Positions 7,237 to 10,092 of a DNA stretch of 10,092 nucleotides are shown piece by piece (the stretch's first letter is position 1; the number at the start of each line of letters is the position of its first letter). A program made the position numbers and the translations under genes. A model generated the notes under the pieces. It had not been told where the DNA came from, did no database searches, and saw only the letters and a list, made by a program, of their open reading frames with translations. The stretch is from Gemmatimonadota bacterium (GTDB taxonomy: Bacteria; Gemmatimonadota; Gemmatimonadetes; Gemmatimonadales; GWC2-71-9), in assembly GCA_003221985.1 (NCBI GenBank), contig QHUQ01000224.1:1-10092 (forward strand), given 5' to 3'.

Positions 7237-8565
7237 TTAATGCAGGGTCCGCGCGCTGCCCACCGAGCGGGCTAACGCAATCCGCGCCGATACGGCCGCA
7301 AAACGCGCATCGATGTCCGCGTCACGGGCGCGGAGCAATGATTCCTGTGCCGTGATCACTTCGATGTTGCCAACCACACCGGCCTTGAACCGCTGGCGTG
7401 CCTGTGACACTTCCTCCGTCGCGAGCTGTATCCGCTCTGTCGCGACCGCCTGCTGCGCGCTCGCCGAGCGCAGATCGAGCAGCGCGGCGTCCACGTCCGC
7501 GGTGACCTGCTGACGCAGGTCCTTGGCGCGCACGTCCGACTCCCGCACGACGGCCTGCTGCTCCGCCAGCCGTCCTTCACGGCGGAATCCGTCCAGAATG
7601 GGCAGCGTGACTTGCACGGCGACCTGCCGCGTGCTGAGGGCCGTCGGCAGGGCAATGCCGCTCAACCCATAGTCCGCTTCCAGGTCCAGGCGGGGTAACC
7701 GCTCCCTTGCGATGGCGGATGCCGACGTGCGGGCCGCCGCGCCGCGCGCCACCTCTGCCGCGAGATCGGGCCGCGCGGTGACGGCCTGCGTCACCGCGGC
7801 GTTGCGATCGGCCGGCACATCCGCTGCGCCAAGCTGCGCATTCAGCGTATCGGTGAGTACGATCGGCGTCGCGGGATCGAGACCGAGGGCGCGCGCGAGA
7901 TCGATCTTGGCGCGATCGAGCTGGTTCGCCGCAACGATCAACCGTCCGGCAGCCTCGGCGAGCTGCGTCTTGGCGCGGGTGACGTCGATCGACGCGCTGA
8001 CGCCCGCCTGCTGCTGCGCCACGGCCAGACCGACGAGCTCAGCGGCGAGCGCTGAGTCCGCCTGTCGTGCGTTCACGACCGCCTGCGCACGCGTCGCGCG
8101 CGCGTATGCCTGGGCGACGTTCTGGGCGCTGGCTTCGACAACCGCCGAGCGCTCCGCGCCGGCAGCCGAGGCCTGGCTCTTCGCGGCACTCACGCGCCCC
8201 AGGTTCGAGAAGTCGAACAGCGTCTGCGTGAGGCGTACGCGGCCGTCATAGGCATCGAATGGGCCGATGATCCGCGGTACGCCGGGAAAAGACAGACCCT
8301 GCGCCTGAGTATTGAACGTGCGGCTCAACCAGAAGCCGGACAGCGACAGGTTCGGCAGGAGCCCCGAGCGCACCTGACGCACGCGTGCGGATGCGGCATC
8401 GGCGCGGAATCCGGCGATCGCGACGGACGGCGGCGCCGCCTGCGTCTGGCCGGTGGCCTGGCGCACGGCGTCTGCGAACGAAAGGCGCAGCGGCGCTGGG
8501 CCTTGAGCCTGGAGAGACGATGCGCTAACGAGCGCGACGATCAGTGCCTTACTTGCTGATGCCAT
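7237..8565 (-). CDS. TolC-family outer membrane efflux channel
   Basis: A 442-residue outer membrane factor giving the pump its exit duct. Residues 1-21 (MASASKALIVALVSASSLQAQ) form a signal peptide; no lipobox cysteine follows, so it is TolC-like rather than an NodT-type lipoprotein. Two internally homologous coiled-coil halves are visible: the first includes SGLLPNLSLSG and the FDFSN strand region (about residues 60-120), the second includes RPDLAAE, RLPRLDLEADYG, QVTLPILDGFRREGRLAEQQ and a C-terminal helix QRFKAGVVGNIEVITAQESL. The length matches the family. ATG 8565 sits inside the last codons of the tetR gene with a 17-bp overlap and has no Shine-Dalgarno sequence, so coupling to tetR translation is likely. 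The specific partners are the EmrA- and EmrB-like genes that follow. Confidence 0.93.
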   Translation of the reverse strand: MASASKALIVALVSASSLQAQGPAPLRLSFADAVRQATGQTQAAPPSVAIAGFRADAASARVRQVRSGLLPNLSLSGFWLSRTFNTQAQGLSFPGVPRIIGPFDAYDGRVRLTQTLFDFSNLGRVSAAKSQASAAGAERSAVVEASAQNVAQAYARATRAQAVVNARQADSALAAELVGLAVAQQQAGVSASIDVTRAKTQLAEAAGRLIVAANQLDRAKIDLARALGLDPATPIVLTDTLNAQLGAADVPADRNAAVTQAVTARPDLAAEVARGAAARTSASAIARERLPRLDLEADYGLSGIALPTALSTRQVAVQVTLPILDGFRREGRLAEQQAVVRESDVRAKDLRQQVTADVDAALLDLRSASAQQAVATERIQLATEEVSQARQRFKAGVVGNIEVITAQESLLRARDADIDARFAAVSARIALARSVGSARTLH

Positions 8566-9211
8566 GGAGATAGAGATCGATGTGAGTGTCGAGATACTTG
8601 GCGACGTTGAAGCCTTCAGGCATGCACGCCGAGAAGGCCTTGCGCGCGATGACGGCGTGCATCAGCGGCGACATCGCGAGCTTCGCCGCGATCATGGTGT
8701 TGACCGGCCGGAATTCGCCTGCCTTGATACCCCGGTCGATCACCCCGGCCATGAGTCGGTGGCCGCGGGTCACGACTTCCTCGTAGTAGAAGCGGGCCAG
8801 CTCGGGAAAATTGTTCGCTTCCGCAATCATCAACTTCGGGATGCCAACGAGCGCTGTTTCACCGACAAGACGCCAATACTCGCGCACCAGCTTCTCGAAC
8901 AGATCACGCGCGCTGCCGGTAAACGACTTGGCGAGGGCTTCCCCCTGCGCGATCACGGGGACGATCGTCTGCCGGATCAGCGCCTTGAACAGCGCCTCTT
9001 TATTCTCGAAGTAGAGATAGATCGTGCCCTTTGTGACCCCGGCCCGGCGGGCGACGTCCTCGAGCTTCGTGGCCGCAAAGCCGCGGTCGGAGAACACCTC
9101 GAGCGCGGCGGCGATGATTTCTTCGGGACGGGCGTCTTTGCGCCGGCGCCAGCGGGGACGCGAGCGCGCGGAGCGCGTGGTGGTGCGGTTACGTATGGCA
9201 GATCGAGGCAT
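8549..9211 (-). CDS. TetR/AcrR-family repressor heading the efflux operon
   Basis: A 220-residue regulator. The TetR DNA-binding domain spans about residues 28-80: EEIIAAALEVFSDRGF, then the helix-turn-helix LEDVARRAGVTKGTIYLYF with the usual TKGTIYLYFENKEALF ending. The rest is an all-alpha ligand and dimerisation domain. The N-terminus carries an unusual Arg-rich extension of about 25 residues; GGAG (9219-9216) four bases before ATG 9211 supports this start rather than a shorter one. It lies first in the tetR-tolC-emrA-emrB order, overlapping the next gene by 17 bp, and the large inverted repeat immediately upstream suggests it represses its own operon. Such repressors usually release DNA on binding a toxic compound that the pump exports; the ligand is unknown. 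Confidence 0.94.
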   Translation of the reverse strand: MPRSAIRNRTTTRSARSRPRWRRRKDARPEEIIAAALEVFSDRGFAATKLEDVARRAGVTKGTIYLYFENKEALFKALIRQTIVPVIAQGEALAKSFTGSARDLFEKLVREYWRLVGETALVGIPKLMIAEANNFPELARFYYEEVVTRGHRLMAGVIDRGIKAGEFRPVNTMIAAKLAMSPLMHAVIARKAFSACMPEGFNVAKYLDTHIDLYLHGISK

Positions 9212-9220
9212 TGGGCTCCA

Positions 9221-9252
9221 AAGTTAGTTACTGAACGGTCAGTAAGTAACTT
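9221..9252. promoter_or_regulatory. Likely TetR operator, 32-bp inverted repeat
   Basis: Arms AAGTTAGTTACTGA (9221-9234) and TCAGTAAGTAACTT (9239-9252) are inverted copies with one mismatch, around the spacer ACGG. It lies 10 bp before the TetR start codon in the only intergenic gap of the operon (9212-9268). The size, symmetry and position are typical of a TetR-family autoregulatory site; the extra GTTA/GTAA outside an ACTGA-TCAGT core suggests room for two dimers. A possible -35 box TTGACG (9272-9267), overlapping the DinB stop codon, has its 17-bp-spaced -10 position (9249-9244, TTACTT) inside the repeat, so binding would block RNA polymerase. The -10 match is weak. Confidence 0.8.
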
Positions 9253-9268
9253 GAGGTTCCCGCGGCCG

Positions 9269-9757
9269 TCAACCCCTGCGCCGGTAGTACAGGATGAGGT
9301 CGGTGCTGGGTGGAACGGCGCCGAGCTGCCGCAGCAACGCCACGACCTGCCCGCGATGATAGGAGGAGTGATTGATGAAGTGACGAAACATCTGGCGGAT
9401 CGTATGCACGTATTCGCCGCCGCTGGAAGGCTTTACGAGCCTCGTCCGTTCGAGGTCAGCGTCGGTCAGCCCCGAGACGAACGTGCCCCGCTCCACCTCG
9501 ACCGCCTCCCAGCGCCTGCGCACGTCGGCCAGCGATTGCAGGTCGGTTCCCTGTGGAACGGCGGGATTGGGCCTGACGAGCCAGCGATGCAGCCACAACT
9601 GCTCGGCCCACACGATATGGCACAGCGTGCCGTGCACCCCGCCGTAGCTGCTTTTGAGATCCCGGAAGTACTGCTCGTCCGGAAGCTGCGCGGCCGCGTC
9701 GAAGATCGTGCGGTTCGCCCAGGCGTTGTAGTCGAACAGCTCGAGAAACTCGTTCAC
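9269..9757 (-). CDS. DinB/YfiT-like four-helix-bundle protein
   Basis: A 162-residue member of the DinB superfamily. Typical features are the N-terminal LFDYNAWANRTIFDAA, then VHGTLCHIVWAEQLWLHRW with H47, and the NHSSYHRGQVVALLRQLG segment with H130 and H134; these three histidines form the usual metal site. The C-terminus DLILYYRRRG is also typical. Some relatives are thiol-dependent transferases acting with mycothiol or bacillithiol and others are uncharacterised; the name DinB comes from a damage-inducible Bacillus gene and does not imply polymerase activity. The function here is unknown. The start is GTG at 9757, 8 bp after the stop of the upstream nucleotidyltransferase, without a clear Shine-Dalgarno sequence, so the two are probably co-transcribed. 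Its stop codon overlaps the -35-like box of the efflux operon. Confidence 0.9.
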   Translation of the reverse strand: MNEFLELFDYNAWANRTIFDAAAQLPDEQYFRDLKSSYGGVHGTLCHIVWAEQLWLHRWLVRPNPAVPQGTDLQSLADVRRRWEAVEVERGTFVSGLTDADLERTRLVKPSSGGEYVHTIRQMFRHFINHSSYHRGQVVALLRQLGAVPPSTDLILYYRRRG

Positions 9758-9765
9758 GCGTGGCG

Positions 9766-10092
9766 CTAGCGAGCGGCCGCGATCTCCCCCGCATCCATCA
9801 CGGAATCTTTCAGCTGCTTCCCATCGATTACCTGCTTGTCGCCCACGACTGACCCCTCCACCGTGGCCTTTTTCACCTGCACACCTCTGCCGAGGATACT
9901 GTTGGCGACCGTGCTGCCCACGATGCTGCTGCCCGCCTCCACGGCGACGTTGGGGCCGATCGTCGCGTCCTTCAGCGTCACGCCGTCCTCGATGTAGACC
10001 GGCTCGATGATCTTCACGCCCGCCGGGACCTTGGCGGGGGGGGGCCGCTTGCCGCGCCCATGCTCGAGCAGGTGCTGGTTCGTCTCGAGCAG
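9766..10092 (-). CDS. C-terminal end of a sugar-1-phosphate nucleotidyltransferase with left-handed beta-helix (5' part beyond right edge)
   Basis: Reading continues in frame from the right edge to the TAG at 9768-9766, giving 108 visible residues. The first part, LLETNQHLLEHG, resembles the link after the catalytic domain of RmlA-like glucose-1-phosphate nucleotidyltransferases. It is followed by a hexapeptide-repeat left-handed beta-helix with the period seen in VYIEDGV, ATIGPNV, VEAGSSI and ANSILGRGVQV. The helix ends in a tail around KQLKDSVMDAGE. The family joins a sugar phosphate to a nucleotide for polysaccharide or glycan precursors. The catalytic domain with its pyrophosphorylase motif is not in view, so the sugar and nucleotide are unknown. 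A run of nine C on the coding strand (10036-10044 as G on plus) encodes PPP in the linker. A GTG at 10017 is an internal valine, not the start. Confidence 0.82.
   Translation of the reverse strand: MLETNQHLLEHGRGKRPPPAKVPAGVKIIEPVYIEDGVTLKDATIGPNVAVEAGSSIVGSTVANSILGRGVQVKKATVEGSVVGDKQVIDGKQLKDSVMDAGEIAAAR

Noticed and set aside
6044..7240. 398-codon plus-strand open frame opposite emrA
   Set aside because: His/Arg-rich shadow; the minus strand encodes a complete EmrA with family signatures.
8564..9769. 401-codon plus-strand open frame across tetR and dinB
   Set aside because: It runs through the operator palindrome and two well-supported minus-strand genes, and its translation resembles no family I know.

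Overview
This is a GC-rich (roughly two thirds G+C by eye), gene-dense bacterial window with very short intergenic gaps. Several starts lack an obvious Shine-Dalgarno sequence, and GTG and TTG starts occur. A TolC-type outer-membrane channel shows a Gram-negative-type envelope. The mix of families (DUF885 peptidase, M20 peptidase, LeuA-like lyase, DinB, EmrAB-TolC) suggests a soil-type lineage such as Gemmatimonadota or Acidobacteriota. That placement is inference from style and is not proven by any marker gene here.

Layout, left to right. (1) Positions 1-2362, minus strand: a two-gene unit of a DRE-TIM (LeuA/HMG-CoA-lyase superfamily) metallo-enzyme followed by a DUF885 putative metallopeptidase, joined by an ATGA stop/start overlap. 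The DUF885 gene runs off the left edge. (2) Positions 2363-2434: a 72-bp divergent promoter region. (3) Positions 2435-3643, plus strand: an M20-family zinc peptidase that carries two sequence oddities, a translated 34-bp near-palindrome and a triplicated 7-bp repeat set in codons unlike the rest of the gene. It converges on the next gene with a 4-bp tail-to-tail overlap. (4) Positions 3640-9211, minus strand: a compact efflux operon in the order tetR - tolC - emrA - emrB - metallophosphoesterase, with every junction overlapping or within 11 bp. A 32-bp near-perfect inverted repeat between the regulator and the gene upstream of it is the likely TetR operator. (5) Positions 9269-10092, minus strand: a DinB-family protein and, upstream of it, the C-terminal left-handed beta-helix tail of a sugar nucleotidyltransferase cut by the right edge.

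The tripartite pump would span the envelope: EmrB pumps across the inner membrane, EmrA bridges the periplasm, TolC forms the outer-membrane exit, and TetR presumably represses the set until a ligand binds. The most notable point is that the emrB gene is broken. Its two conserved halves lie in different frames, and about 45 residues expected between them are absent, which fits an internal deletion rather than a one-base error. The remaining operon genes look intact. I found no CRISPR array, tRNA, rRNA, transposase or clearly novel system.
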